A program made the position numbers and the translations under genes. This document shows, one piece after another, positions 1 through 7,569 of a stretch of DNA of 64,000 bases. Each line of letters begins with the position of its first letter. Position 1 is the stretch's first letter. The stretch lies in NCBI RefSeq assembly GCF_040581405.1, contig NZ_CP137157.1:204001-268000 (forward strand), in the 5' to 3' direction. The notes under the pieces are model-generated. The model searched no databases. It saw only the letters and a list, made by a program, of their open reading frames with translations, and was not told where the DNA came from. Source of the DNA: Komagataeibacter sucrofermentans DSM 15973. GTDB lineage: Bacteria; Pseudomonadota; Alphaproteobacteria; Acetobacterales; Acetobacteraceae.

Positions 1-80
1 GCAATGGCGTGGTCGCGGCGCACCTGTTCGAGTTCACGCTCAAGATCGGTGGTGGACGGCATGTGATGGTCTGCGGACAT
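1..80 (-). CDS. Small coiled-coil protein, 5' end only (partial)
   Basis: The reverse strand opens with an ATG at 80 and stays open to the window edge, giving 26 residues starting MSADHHMPSTTDLERELEQV. The charged heptad-like stretch (DLERELEQVRRDHA) suggests a short helical protein of the YdcH/DUF465 kind. That is only an impression from 26 residues, and the rest of the gene lies outside the window. No function is assigned. Confidence 0.4.
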   Translation of the reverse strand, partial: MSADHHMPSTTDLERELEQVRRDHAI

Positions 81-273
81 GAACTGGCTCCATGAAAATG
101 TGGTTTCCGTTCATGTCGGAACGTGTCGGGGCTGGCGCAACCTGTTTTTTGCGCGGATGTGCTATGTCGTGGCGGATCAGTGGCTTGCAGCGTGCAGGGG
201 CGCTGGCATGATGGGCATGGCGATGTTCAACGCGCCCGCACGCGGGGGCATGAGGGATAGGGAGTAAGGGCTG

Positions 274-450
274 ATGGATTTCAAGGACGGCGATATCGTG
301 GTGGTGAAGGATGATGCGGTGGTCAAGCCCGAACAGCGCGGCTTCAAGGGCGCCATCGTTGAGATGATTGAAAACGGGCAGGTTCGCGTGCGCAATGACA
401 GCACCGGTAATGATGCCTGGTTCTCGACCAGCGACCTGCGTCACGAATGA
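274..450 (+). CDS. Conserved small protein, 58 aa
   Basis: This acidic 58-residue protein begins MDFKDGDIVVVKDDAVVKPE. An AGGGAG-type ribosome site lies about ten bases before the ATG. The pattern DGDIVVVKDDA...GFKGAIVEMIENGQVRVRND looks like a small beta-barrel (KOW/SH3-like) fold with alternating hydrophobic strands. It has no signal peptide and no cysteines, so it should be cytosolic. No family is recognised with certainty. Confidence 0.6.
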   Translation: MDFKDGDIVVVKDDAVVKPEQRGFKGAIVEMIENGQVRVRNDSTGNDAWFSTSDLRHE

Positions 451-466
451 AGAACGGGGGCTGTGG

Positions 467-583
467 TCAGTCTCCATCCCACAGGCGCAGGAAGGCGTAT
501 GGATAGGCCATGCAGGTCCGCATCAGATGCATCATGCGGCTAGACCATTCGGTGCCAGGTGCGGGGGCTGTCAGTATCTGCAT
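467..583 (-). CDS. Candidate 38-residue small protein
   Basis: The reverse strand carries AAGGAG seven bases before an ATG at 583 and a 38-codon frame ending in TGA. The product begins MQILTAPAPGTEWSSRMMHL and ends in RLWDGD. Another ATG two codons upstream sits only one base from the AAGGAG, so 583 is the better start. The support is the ribosome site and open frame only. No family is recognised. Confidence 0.4.
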   Translation of the reverse strand: MQILTAPAPGTEWSSRMMHLMRTCMAYPYAFLRLWDGD

Positions 584-828
584 GGCCATGCTCCTTGAAT
601 GCTTTTGACAGGCGGGCAGGCCATGGAGGCCAGCCTGTAGACCCTGTAACGAAATGCAAGCATGAAAGTGGCATGGGCGGGTATCACATCTGCATGAGTG
701 ATGCGGCGCTGCGCGGCTGGCGCATTGCCGCCGCGCATGCCGGGTTTGGACGGTTGCGCCCACATGGTGATAGAAGTACCCAGACCGGCCCCGCCGGGAA
801 CCGGACCGACAGACAGCGAAGAGATTTG
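584..828. other. Intergenic, nothing identified
   Basis: No supported gene, RNA or repeat is seen here. The DNA stays GC-rich, and open frames that cross it lack ribosome sites and protein-like composition. The promoter of the small membrane-protein gene at 829 probably lies in the second half. Confidence 0.4.
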
Positions 829-1020
829 ATGAACCGCGGCAAGATTGTGAAATGGGGGACCATCGTGTCCCTGCTGCTGATGATGGGCAGCGTGGGCGTG
901 CTGGTACGCGGCATGACGGCTGATGGCATTGGCCCCATCTCATGGATGGTGGCCGAAGGGCTTGCGGGGCTTGGCCTGCTGGGGCTGGGCATCATCAACA
1001 TAAGTGGCGGGCGCGACTGA
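829..1020 (+). CDS. Small inner-membrane protein, 63 aa
   Basis: The 63-residue product starts MNRGKIVKWGTIVSLLLMMG. It contains two hydrophobic segments, at roughly residues 9-27 and 37-56, joined by a short polar turn. This predicts a two-helix membrane hairpin. A GAAGAGA sequence about seven bases upstream serves as ribosome site, and a longer upstream extension of the frame has no such support. Function unknown. Confidence 0.6.
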   Translation: MNRGKIVKWGTIVSLLLMMGSVGVLVRGMTADGIGPISWMVAEGLAGLGLLGLGIINISGGRD

Positions 1021-1042
1021 ACGCCCGCCAGGACCGTGAAGC

Positions 1043-1216
1043 CTAACCGCCCATGCCGGGGCCGCCCGAGCCGCCCGGTCCGTCACTGAGCGAATCCTGG
1101 CCGGGCGAGCCGGTCATGCCGCCCACGCCGCCGCTCTGGTCGGGATCGCTGGGCGGGCGGCTGGACTGGCAGGCCGCCAGCCCGGCAAGAAGCAGCAGAA
1201 CGGTAATTTTTTTCAT
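1043..1216 (-). CDS. Small Gly/Pro-rich lipoprotein
   Basis: The product is about 57 residues. It has a classic lipoprotein signal (MKKITVLLLLAGLAAC, lipobox ending LAAC) followed by a low-complexity tail rich in Gly, Pro, Ser and Asp. AAGGA upstream of the ATG at 1216 fixes the start. After processing only about 40 residues would remain, anchored to a membrane by the lipidated Cys. No catalytic motif is present and the role is unknown. Confidence 0.6.
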   Translation of the reverse strand: MKKITVLLLLAGLAACQSSRPPSDPDQSGGVGGMTGSPGQDSLSDGPGGSGGPGMGG

Positions 1217-1297
1217 TGAGGGTTTGCGTCCTTCGATCACGATATGGCGAGGTATGTAAGGATATTGGCGCCGGAATCAAAGCCTTTCCCCGCATCT

Positions 1298-2485
1298 TTA
1301 AGGGGCGGAGGCTGAAACGGGTTCCACGCCAAAGCGGTAGATGGTCGTTTCATCATATATCTGGCCGGGGCGCAGTTCGATCGAAGGAAAATCGGGGTGG
1401 TTGGGGCTGTCGGGATAATGCTGGGTTTCGAGTGCTATGCCGTCGCCCTGGCGGTAGGTGCGGCCTGAAGGCCCGGCATAGGCGCCATCAAGGGAATTGC
1501 CCGTATAGACCTGCACGCCGGGCTGGGTGGTCAGCACCTCGAGCACCCTGCCAGATGCCGGGTCGCGCAACCGGGCCGCAGGCACCGGTGCTGTTGCATG
1601 GGCATGGTTGATGACCCAGTTCTGGTCATAGCCGTGGGCATAAAGCATCTGGGTCATGCTGTTGTGCAGGCGGGTGCCAATGCGGTGTGGCATGCGAAAA
1701 TCGAGTGGGGTGTCGGCCACGGGGGCGATGGTGCCTAGCGGTAATGAATTGGCATCGGTGGGCGTATAGGCATCGGCATTGAGCTGGAGCACGTGGTTTT
1801 CCACCGTGCCACTGCCTTCGCCGCTCAGGTTGAAGTAGCTGTGGTTGGTCAGGTTGACCACCGTGGGCCGGTCCGTCGTGGCGCGGTAGTGTAGCGAAAG
1901 CTCGTTGCGCGTGTTGAGCGCGAAGGTGACATGCGTGGTCAGCGTGCCGGGAAAGCCCTCCTGCCCGTCGGGGCTGACGAGCTTCAGGGTCACGCTGGCG
2001 GTGTCTGCCGTAAGGCCCGTGCCCTCCACGGTCCAGACCTGTTTGTCAAACCCCCTTCGGCCGCCATGCAGCGCGGTCGTGCCCTCGGTGGGGGGAATAT
2101 GGTAGCGCTGGCCTCCCAGCACGAAGGTGCCGTGGGCAATGCGGTTGGCCACGCGCCCTACCGTCGCCCCAAAAAACAGGCCGCCCTTCGCGTTGTCCAC
2201 CGTGTAGCCCGCGAGTGTGGGGAACCCCAGCACCACATCATCGACATGCCCGGTGCGGTCCGGTGCCTCAATGGCGGAAATGATGCCGCCATAGCTCAGC
2301 ACCCGTACGCGCATGCCATGCGCATTGGCCAGGGTGAACTGCTCGACCGGCTGCCCGTCGGGCGTTGCGCCAAACGGCGCGCGGGCTAGGGTGGGCGCGG
2401 GCACGGGCTGCGCCATGGTCGTGCTGGCCATGACCATGGCGGCCGCGCACAGGGCGACGTTCATGCGTAAAAAAAGGGCCTGCAT
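1298..2485 (-). CDS. galM: Aldose 1-epimerase (mutarotase), exported
   Basis: This 395-residue protein interconverts alpha and beta anomers of aldoses such as glucose and galactose. Family motifs are clear: TTALHGG (His140), NLTNHSYFNL (His215, the catalytic acid) and ALETQHYPDSPNH (Glu353, the catalytic base). The N-terminus (about 25 residues ending STTMAQ) is a signal peptide, so it should act in the periplasm, where this group of bacteria oxidises sugars. AGGAAG sits seven bases before the ATG. It is transcribed alone. Length fits the secreted branch of the family. Confidence 0.92.
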   Translation of the reverse strand: MQALFLRMNVALCAAAMVMASTTMAQPVPAPTLARAPFGATPDGQPVEQFTLANAHGMRVRVLSYGGIISAIEAPDRTGHVDDVVLGFPTLAGYTVDNAKGGLFFGATVGRVANRIAHGTFVLGGQRYHIPPTEGTTALHGGRRGFDKQVWTVEGTGLTADTASVTLKLVSPDGQEGFPGTLTTHVTFALNTRNELSLHYRATTDRPTVVNLTNHSYFNLSGEGSGTVENHVLQLNADAYTPTDANSLPLGTIAPVADTPLDFRMPHRIGTRLHNSMTQMLYAHGYDQNWVINHAHATAPVPAARLRDPASGRVLEVLTTQPGVQVYTGNSLDGAYAGPSGRTYRQGDGIALETQHYPDSPNHPDFPSIELRPGQIYDETTIYRFGVEPVSASAP

Positions 2486-2628
2486 GGCGGCTTCCTGTCA
2501 GCGCGAAGCGATATGCGATGTGTTTGCGGGTGGTTTATCTTGCCGCTATTGGCATGATCCTGCAAAACAGTCTCGTGATGTGGGGTCTGGCATGCATGGG
2601 CATCGCGCATGCACATGAAAGGGAGACG

Positions 2629-3093
2629 ATGGGATACAGGGTAGTGTTGGCAGTGATGGCCGGAGGACTCGCCTGTAGTGGCCTGGCGGGCGGCGCGCGG
2701 GCGGCACTGGCGCAGGAACCTGCTTCCCCCGCCCCGCATGTGGCGGCAAACCTGCAGAAACTGCCACCGTACCAGAACAAGGTGAATGAATATATCGACC
2801 TTGCTTCGGTGCAGGCGCGTGGCACCCATTCGTCGGCTACGTTCATCCAGGATTTTGACGAGGACATGATCCGTCACGGTCTGCCTTTTGCCTCGGTGCG
2901 GTTTTCCGTCGTCTATAACTGCGCGGCCGATACCTATCGCACAATGGCCTATTCCACCTGGTCAGGGCATATGGGCACCGGCCACCGCATTGCCGATGGC
3001 CCGGTGCCCCGTGGGGAAATGACGGTCGACCCCTCCCTGCGCGACGGGCGCCGCATTGCCTGCGGCAAAGGCGCGCATGGCGAGGGGGAGTGA
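2629..3093 (+). CDS. Exported protein of unknown function, 154 aa
   Basis: The start follows AAGGGAGA. The N-terminus (MGYRVVLAVMAGGLACSGLA, then GGARAALAQ) is a signal peptide with likely cleavage after AQ. The mature domain has YIDLASVQARG, an FSVVYNCAADTYRTMAYSTW stretch and a second Cys near the end (RRIACGKG). The two Cys could form a disulphide. The layout resembles small periplasmic surface-adhesin-E-like domains, but that match is weak. It lies just upstream of two DnaA boxes. Confidence 0.65.
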   Translation: MGYRVVLAVMAGGLACSGLAGGARAALAQEPASPAPHVAANLQKLPPYQNKVNEYIDLASVQARGTHSSATFIQDFDEDMIRHGLPFASVRFSVVYNCAADTYRTMAYSTWSGHMGTGHRIADGPVPRGEMTVDPSLRDGRRIACGKGAHGEGE

Positions 3094-3103
3094 GTCTCCG
3101 CCC

Positions 3104-3133
3104 TGTGGATAAAACGGTAAATAATGTGGATAA
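3104..3133 (+). promoter_or_regulatory. Two exact DnaA boxes, 21 bp apart
   Basis: TGTGGATAA, the complement of the consensus DnaA box TTATCCACA, occurs at 3104-3112 and again at 3125-3133 in the same orientation. The centre-to-centre distance is 21 bp, two helical turns. They lie between a secreted-protein gene and the membrane-protein gene at 3182. Known roles of such pairs are replication control, DnaA titration and DnaA-dependent promoter control. Which applies here is not shown. Confidence 0.6.
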
Positions 3134-3181
3134 ACGGGTGGACGGGCCACGGGCTTACGCACCACATGGCTTAGGGAACAC

Positions 3182-3556
3182 ATGAAAATGAGCGATGAGG
3201 CGACTGTGGACAATCAGGTGATTGATGCCGTGGCAACCGCCCTGAAAGGGGATGCGGCCACTCCTGCGCTTACTCCCGCCGCACGCGCGCAGGCCCGCGC
3301 CTTCGTGCAGCGTCTGGAACAGCAGGGGCTGAGCGTGACCCCGGCAGATGGCGGATCCGCCCTGCGCCTGATTTCAGACGGGTTTATCGACCTGTTCTCA
3401 AGCGAGGACCGCAAGCTGAAATACAGCTCCCTCCTTGTGCTGTTCGTGGTGCTGGTGGTGCTTTACGTGCAGCCGCTGGTCATTCTGTTCGGCCTGCTGT
3501 TGAGCGGCGTGATCTTTTTCATACAGGCGCTGCGGCGCGACAACGCGGCGAACTGA
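3182..3556 (+). CDS. Membrane protein with soluble N-terminal domain, 124 aa
   Basis: The first about 80 residues are soluble and rich in Ala and acidic residues (MKMSDEATVDNQVIDAVATA). They are followed by one long or two closely spaced hydrophobic segments (about residues 81-116, YSSLLVLFVVLVVLYVQPLV onward) and a basic end. This predicts an inner-membrane protein with a cytosolic N-terminus. AGGGAAC precedes the ATG; a second in-frame ATG two codons later is possible. The start is 50 bp after the paired DnaA boxes. Function unknown. Confidence 0.6.
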   Translation: MKMSDEATVDNQVIDAVATALKGDAATPALTPAARAQARAFVQRLEQQGLSVTPADGGSALRLISDGFIDLFSSEDRKLKYSSLLVLFVVLVVLYVQPLVILFGLLLSGVIFFIQALRRDNAAN

Positions 3557-3613
3557 CCGCACAACGGCTGGGCTGCGCGCAGGTTGCACGCCCCGCCCGC
3601 CTTGCCGGTCATA

Positions 3614-3662
3614 ACAGTTTCCGGGTGCCGCCTTTTTTAAAAAGCTTCACCAAGAACTTTTA
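3614..3662. repeat. Dispersed palindromic intergenic repeat, copy 1
   Basis: This is a short degenerate copy of the repeat found throughout the window: GTTTCCGGGTGCCGCCTTTT, then AAAAAGCTTCACC, then AAGAACTTTTA. It overlaps the stop codon of the reverse-strand gene ending at 3660 and sits between two convergent genes. Confidence 0.6.
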
Positions 3663-4574
3663 GTGTTTCTGCTCAGGGGTCTGTCCTGTCGCGGCCGCGT
3701 TCTTGGCGGGCAGGATGTCGTCGCTGCCGCTCGAACCCGATACGAGCTGCCACTGCCGCCGGTCATCCTGATAGCGTGAGAGGCACATGAGCAGGGCCTG
3801 ATATTTTTCCAGCCGGCCCGGATCATTCACCAGCGACAGGCACGCCCCGCGCAGGTCGCTGTCATAGCCGGTCCAGTGCGCGCTCAGCATGGCCTGGCTT
3901 TTCTGCTCGGCGCTGACGCATTCGCCATCCGTATCGAGCATTTCCACATGGGCGCGGTCGCAGTTGGCGGCAATGTCGTATTGCGGCAGCGCCACCTTGC
4001 GCCCGCGCTGGGTGTCATACGGGTGGTGGGCCAGTTTTTCTATGTCCAGCCCCGGCTGGGCGGGGGCTGCTGCTGCGGCGGGTTGCAGCGGTGGCGGCAG
4101 GCTCTCGCCATGGGCCATCGCGTAATGGGCCAGATCCTCAAGCGCAGGCATCGCGCCCTTGAGCGAAAACGGCACGGGATCATGCTCGAAGGGAATAAGC
4201 GCGCCGGTGCTGGCGTTTTTCAGCGCGTTGACCATGTCGGGCACGGTATCGGGCTTGAGGTCGCCGCCTGCGGTGTCCCATTTCTGGCCGGTCAGAAAGG
4301 TCTGGAGGGCTATGGTGAACTTGCCGATCATCGCCATGGCGGTTTCCACGCCCTTGGGGTTGCGGTACTTGCCATGGCGCTGGTGAAAGGCAATGCCCAG
4401 CGTGCTGCTGGCCGCGCGGTAGAACATCACATCCAGCGTGCCCTGATGCGATATGATCATGGGCTGGCCGCCGGGGCCACTATTGGCAAAGATCCAGTCT
4501 GGATCGGCAGCGCGTGCCTGTGTGGTGGCGCAGAGGGTTCCGATTGCCAGGATGGCAGCAGGTAACAGGCGCAT
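3660..4574 (-). CDS. Exported protein of unknown function, 304 aa
   Basis: A 22-residue signal peptide ends in TTQARAADPDW, so the protein is periplasmic or secreted. GGAAGGA precedes the ATG. The mature protein starts DWIFANSGPGGQPMIISHQG and includes HQRHGKYRNPKG. A proline/alanine linker (PPPLQPAAAAAPAQPG) then leads to a C-terminal half with three Cys residues (ANCDRAHVEM, GECVSAEQ, ACLSLV). That suggests two domains with disulphides in the second. No enzyme motif is recognised. Confidence 0.65.
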   Translation of the reverse strand: MRLLPAAILAIGTLCATTQARAADPDWIFANSGPGGQPMIISHQGTLDVMFYRAASSTLGIAFHQRHGKYRNPKGVETAMAMIGKFTIALQTFLTGQKWDTAGGDLKPDTVPDMVNALKNASTGALIPFEHDPVPFSLKGAMPALEDLAHYAMAHGESLPPPLQPAAAAAPAQPGLDIEKLAHHPYDTQRGRKVALPQYDIAANCDRAHVEMLDTDGECVSAEQKSQAMLSAHWTGYDSDLRGACLSLVNDPGRLEKYQALLMCLSRYQDDRRQWQLVSGSSGSDDILPAKNAAATGQTPEQKH

Positions 4575-4902
4575 CCCGGCTTTTTCCTTCCAGATTCATG
4601 AAAAAACAGTGTGAGGGAACTGCATGATAACGGCCCCGCGCCCGCAGGCCAATGCCGCGCACGCACGGCGGCCGTGTCCGGGGCGTGTCGGGGCGCGAAA
4701 ATGAAAATCTTCTTTACTATTATTATGCGCGCCTGCGTGGCAGGCATCGGCTGGGTGAAGAGACATGCTTTGTCGCAGGGGCGGCGAGACCCCTTTCTTT
4801 ATCCATAATTATGACAATATATGTCAACATCACGCCTGGGTGATGCTGAAACCGTCCACCATTCCGATTCGTCGGTCCTTGTTGCAATGGGATTGTCGCA
4901 AA
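4575..4902. other. Intergenic region with one short palindrome
   Basis: This gap lies between two divergent genes for exported proteins. The only structure noted is TGACAATATATGTCA at 4812-4826, a 5-bp inverted repeat around ATATA, of operator size. A 35-codon frame from 4701 (MKIFFTIIMRACVAG...) has no convincing ribosome site and is not called. Confidence 0.35.
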
Positions 4903-5514
4903 GTGAGCACGAAATTTAAGGTTCTTCTGGGTTGCCTCGCCTGTCTTGCCCTGCCGGGCGGGGCGTGGGCGCAGTCCTATGATGACACGGCGCATGCCAT
5001 GCCGGTGGCCATGCAGCCCCAGGATGAAAACAGCAGCCCCAGCCCGTCGCAGATGCTCGTTGATGAACATGGCGGCGGCTGGGTTGCCATCCATCACACG
5101 CCCGATGCCGGGGTGCATACCGACCTGTGCATTGCCGGGTCGGAAAGTGAGATCCTGATGTTCCGCGCCGATGCCGACTCGCTGCAGGTGCGCAGCGCGG
5201 ATGATCACTGGACCCTGGCCAATGGCGAAAAAGGCGACATGACGGTAACGGTCGGCGCCTATACGCATGTCTTTCACATGCAGGCCAATGACGCCACGAC
5301 GCTGGCGGCCACCATGCCTGCGGCCGACATGACCCGCCTGCTCGATGCCATGGCCCGTCAGCACCTTGCGGTGGTGCGCTTTGGGGACCAGCCGCCGCTC
5401 AGCGTCAATCTCGCGGGCAGCGTGCCCGTGCTCGACCGCTTTCGCGGCTGCGCGGAAACCCAGCATTTTGCCGATCTTGGTCAGGGGGCAGGGCAGAAAT
5501 CCTCGCCGTTCTGA
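4903..5514 (+). CDS. Exported protein of unknown function, about 203 aa
   Basis: The GTG at 4903 gives a compact signal peptide (VSTKFKVLLGCLACLALPGG, then AWAQ). An upstream in-frame ATG at 4843 would add twenty residues ahead of it, and ribosome sites are weak for both. The mature protein carries GWVAIHHTPDAGVHTDLCIA and ends near FRGCAETQHFADL. The two Cys could pair. The pattern of a short beta-rich N-terminal half and a helix around DMTRLLDAMARQHL is not one I can assign to a family. Confidence 0.6.
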   Translation: MSTKFKVLLGCLACLALPGGAWAQSYDDTAHAMPVAMQPQDENSSPSPSQMLVDEHGGGWVAIHHTPDAGVHTDLCIAGSESEILMFRADADSLQVRSADDHWTLANGEKGDMTVTVGAYTHVFHMQANDATTLAATMPAADMTRLLDAMARQHLAVVRFGDQPPLSVNLAGSVPVLDRFRGCAETQHFADLGQGAGQKSSPF

Positions 5515-5643
5515 GCGTTTGTCCAGCCGCGCATGCATGGCTGCCCGCACGTTGCGTTGTGGTGACAAGCCGCGTGTCTATGGCAAAAACTGCCTTCCGA
5601 ATGCCAGCCGCAGGCTGATTTCTTGACGGAAGGAAGACACGAC

Positions 5644-6171
5644 GTGAGGCGACGTTTTCATCTTGGTGCGCTGGCCGGGCTGGCTCTCATGGCCACGGGC
5701 ATGGCTGCAGCACCCGCCATGGCCCGCGACCCAAGGGGGCATGGCGCCCCGCCCGCGCCGCCACCCACGCTGGATGTCGCGTCTTTTCAGGCGCAGGCGG
5801 CGCAGTATGTGGGCAGGCCCGTGCGCATCGAGGGGTGCACCATCACCTCCGCCAATTCGGGCGGGGCGGACTGCGCGGCCTTCCGTATTGCCGACCTGCC
5901 GGGCAAGGTGGACTGGAACGGCGCCATACCGCTCGATGGCCCCACGATGGAGGATGCCTCCTTTCGCAAGGCGCAGCAGATCTGTGGAGATACCGGCCAG
6001 CATGAGCAGTGCCGTGCCGATGTGACGGGCGTGGTCTATGACCCGTTTGGGGATATGGGTGTGCAGGGCCAGCGCAATTTCGAGCTGCGTCAGGTCCGCA
6101 TTCACTGGCTGGCGGAACCGGCCCCTAAAAAGGGTGATGGCCACCGCGTCATGCGGCACGCGACCCGATAA
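5644..6171 (+). CDS. Exported protein of unknown function, 175 aa
   Basis: GGAAGGAAG lies seven bases before a GTG at 5644, which gives an arginine-led signal peptide (VRRRFHLGALAGLALMATGM). A TTG further upstream lacks this support. The mature region has AQYVGRPVRIEGCTITSANS, two more Cys around ICGDTGQHEQC and VTGVVYDPFGD. A small OB-like periplasmic domain is possible but unproven. A strong terminator hairpin follows the stop codon. Confidence 0.65.
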   Translation: MRRRFHLGALAGLALMATGMAAAPAMARDPRGHGAPPAPPPTLDVASFQAQAAQYVGRPVRIEGCTITSANSGGADCAAFRIADLPGKVDWNGAIPLDGPTMEDASFRKAQQICGDTGQHEQCRADVTGVVYDPFGDMGVQGQRNFELRQVRIHWLAEPAPKKGDGHRVMRHATR

Positions 6172-6214
6172 GCCGCCCGTTTGGGGCCAGAAGCCGAGAC
6201 CATTTTTTGAAAGA

Positions 6215-6247
6215 CGCCGCCCTGTTGCGCAAGGGCGGCGTTTTTTT
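6215..6247. terminator. Rho-independent terminator
   Basis: A perfect 9-bp stem (CGCCGCCCT at 6215-6223, AGGGCGGCG at 6232-6240) with an 8-base loop is followed by seven T. It ends the forward gene that stops at 6171. The small reverse gene also stops inside the T-run, so the hairpin separates two convergent genes. Confidence 0.9.
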
Positions 6248-6425
6248 ATCCCGCGTGGTCCAGCAGGTGTGAAAGCAGGGTGAACACGCCGCCGCACAGC
6301 ACGCTGCCCATGACCACGATCGGCACGATCCAGGCCTCGCGGATGAAGGTTGTCACATGCGTCATGGCGCGGCGTGTGGCCGGGTTGCGCGCGGGCGACA
6401 GGGATGGATTGAACATGGTTGTCAT
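6246..6425 (-). CDS. Small single-pass membrane protein, 59 aa
   Basis: The frame from the ATG at 6425 encodes a basic N-terminal half (MTTMFNPSLSPARNPATRRA) and one hydrophobic segment near the C-terminus (IVPIVVMGSVLCGGVFTLLS). A short LLDHAG tail follows. This predicts one membrane helix. The upstream extension of the frame is rich in Arg and Pro and looks non-coding. Function unknown. Confidence 0.5.
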   Translation of the reverse strand: MTTMFNPSLSPARNPATRRAMTHVTTFIREAWIVPIVVMGSVLCGGVFTLLSHLLDHAG

Positions 6426-6813
6426 GGCGTGACGTCCCGGGGCGCGAAGGCCCAAAAAAGCGACTGCGGTGCGTGACCGGTGGCGCGTAATGGAGACAGG
6501 GCGCGACGCTGTCAAGCACGAAAAACGGCTGCGTGCGGAGCGAGGAGCCAGGGGGCGGAAAAAAGGCTGGTTTTCCGCCCATTTTCCACGCCAGCATGTT
6601 TTGCATGCAGGCCGGTCCTGCTGCGCCTGATGGGGTCAGGCAGGGCAACATGCCCGTGGCGTTTCAGCGTGTGGTGATTCGCGGGGGGGAGGTTGGCTGG
6701 CGTGCGGGGTGGGGCTGCGACTGAGGGGTAAAGATGCCCGATCAACAGGGCTGCGCCTTTTTGGAACGGTGTATGGACTACTGTTTTTAATGGATGTGGT
6801 GACAGGATCGTTC
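6426..6813. other. Intergenic region with one hairpin
   Basis: No gene is supported here. A 10-bp perfect inverted repeat, GGGCGGAAAA (6553-6562) and TTTTCCGCCC (6571-6580), could form an RNA hairpin. It lacks a clean T-run on either side, so it is not called a terminator. The promoter of the split gene at 6814 should lie near the right end. Confidence 0.4.
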
Positions 6814-7320
6814 ATGCGTTTTTATCAATGGATCATTGCGGCGGCCTGCCTCGCTGGTGTGTCCCCGGCCCATGCGCAAACGCCAAGTGAAAAACAGGCC
6901 GTGCCCGATATCAGGGCGGCCCTTGCCAGTCCGGACATAAAAAATGCTGTCCATTGCAACGCATGAAAAGTACAGGTTTTGTATAGAATACAAAAATTGG
7001 AATGACCGGTATGATACCTGCAATATCTTTCTATACAGCATAAACAACAGGTTCTTCAGCAACGCAGAGATATTTGGGAATAATAATACGAATCTGGTTT
7101 TCTTTGGGTTCTTTCCGCCGCCGCAAGCGAGAATCATGTGATTGGCCAGAACATCAATGGCATTCAGGTTGTGACCAATGGCCAGTCTTATGATGAGAAA
7201 GCAACAGGCACCTGCATGCTCTCGCCCGAGACACAGGAACTGGTCTGCAGTGCCCAGGACAGCGACAGGATTGGAAAGGTTTCCGTCAATGAAGCCGGGG
7301 CCATTAAAAAGTTGAAATAA
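6814..7320 (+). pseudogene. Small exported-protein gene split by a 189-bp insertion
   Basis: The 5' part (AGGA seven bases upstream; MRFYQWIIAAACLAGVSPAH, then AQ) is a signal peptide followed by SPDIKNAV. The 3' part resumes as IGQNINGIQVVTNGQSYDEK and ends AGAIKKLK at 7320. Joining base 6950 to base 7140 restores one frame across KNA-V-IGQN with no lost or added residue. As it stands, translation from 6814 stops at 6964-6966 after 50 residues. The rebuilt protein would be about 105 residues with Cys in TGTC and LVCSAQ. Function unknown. Confidence 0.7.
6951..7139. mobile_element. 189-bp AT-rich insertion of unknown origin
   Basis: This segment interrupts the flanking gene exactly. It is much richer in A and T than its surroundings and ends in TGT, matching the TGT just before it, which would fit a 3-bp target duplication. 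It contains the palindrome TTTTGTAT-AGA-ATACAAAA. No clear terminal inverted repeats or transposase are present. It may be a MITE-like element, a decayed mobile fragment or a relic of illegitimate recombination. Confidence 0.45.
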
Positions 7321-7354
7321 ACGCCTCTCTGTTCGGGGCGGCATAAACCAAACG

Positions 7355-7417
7355 AACCGCCCGCCTACAGGCAGCCGCCGGGCGCGGCTCAGCGGGCCGC
7401 AGGCCCCCCGGGCGGTT
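7355..7417. promoter_or_regulatory. Strong GC-rich stem-loop
   Basis: AACCGCCCG (7355-7363) pairs perfectly with CGGGCGGTT (7409-7417), and the 45 bases between contain further GC-rich inverted segments. It lies between the split gene and the gluconate permease. It could be a terminator-like end, a leader structure of the permease mRNA or part of a small RNA. No T-run follows. Confidence 0.4.
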
Positions 7418-7569
7418 GTCTGGTGCGGTGGCTGCGCCCGCATTGCAGGGGCGTGTGGCGCGGCCTGTTCGGGGCAGGTGCGCAAGGTTGTTGCTTTCTC
7501 GCAGGGCTGCCCCTTAAAAGGCGCGTTTGGCTGGACGAGACTGGCCACTCTCACGCACGGGACCGCCCC

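Noticed and set aside
79-267. 62-codon forward frame at the left edge
   Set aside because: No ribosome site, and it runs antisense to the partial reverse gene at its start. Composition is not protein-like.
4701-4808. 35-codon frame MKIFFTIIMRAC...
   Set aside because: Hydrophobic start but no ribosome site, and it ends in a promoter-like region.
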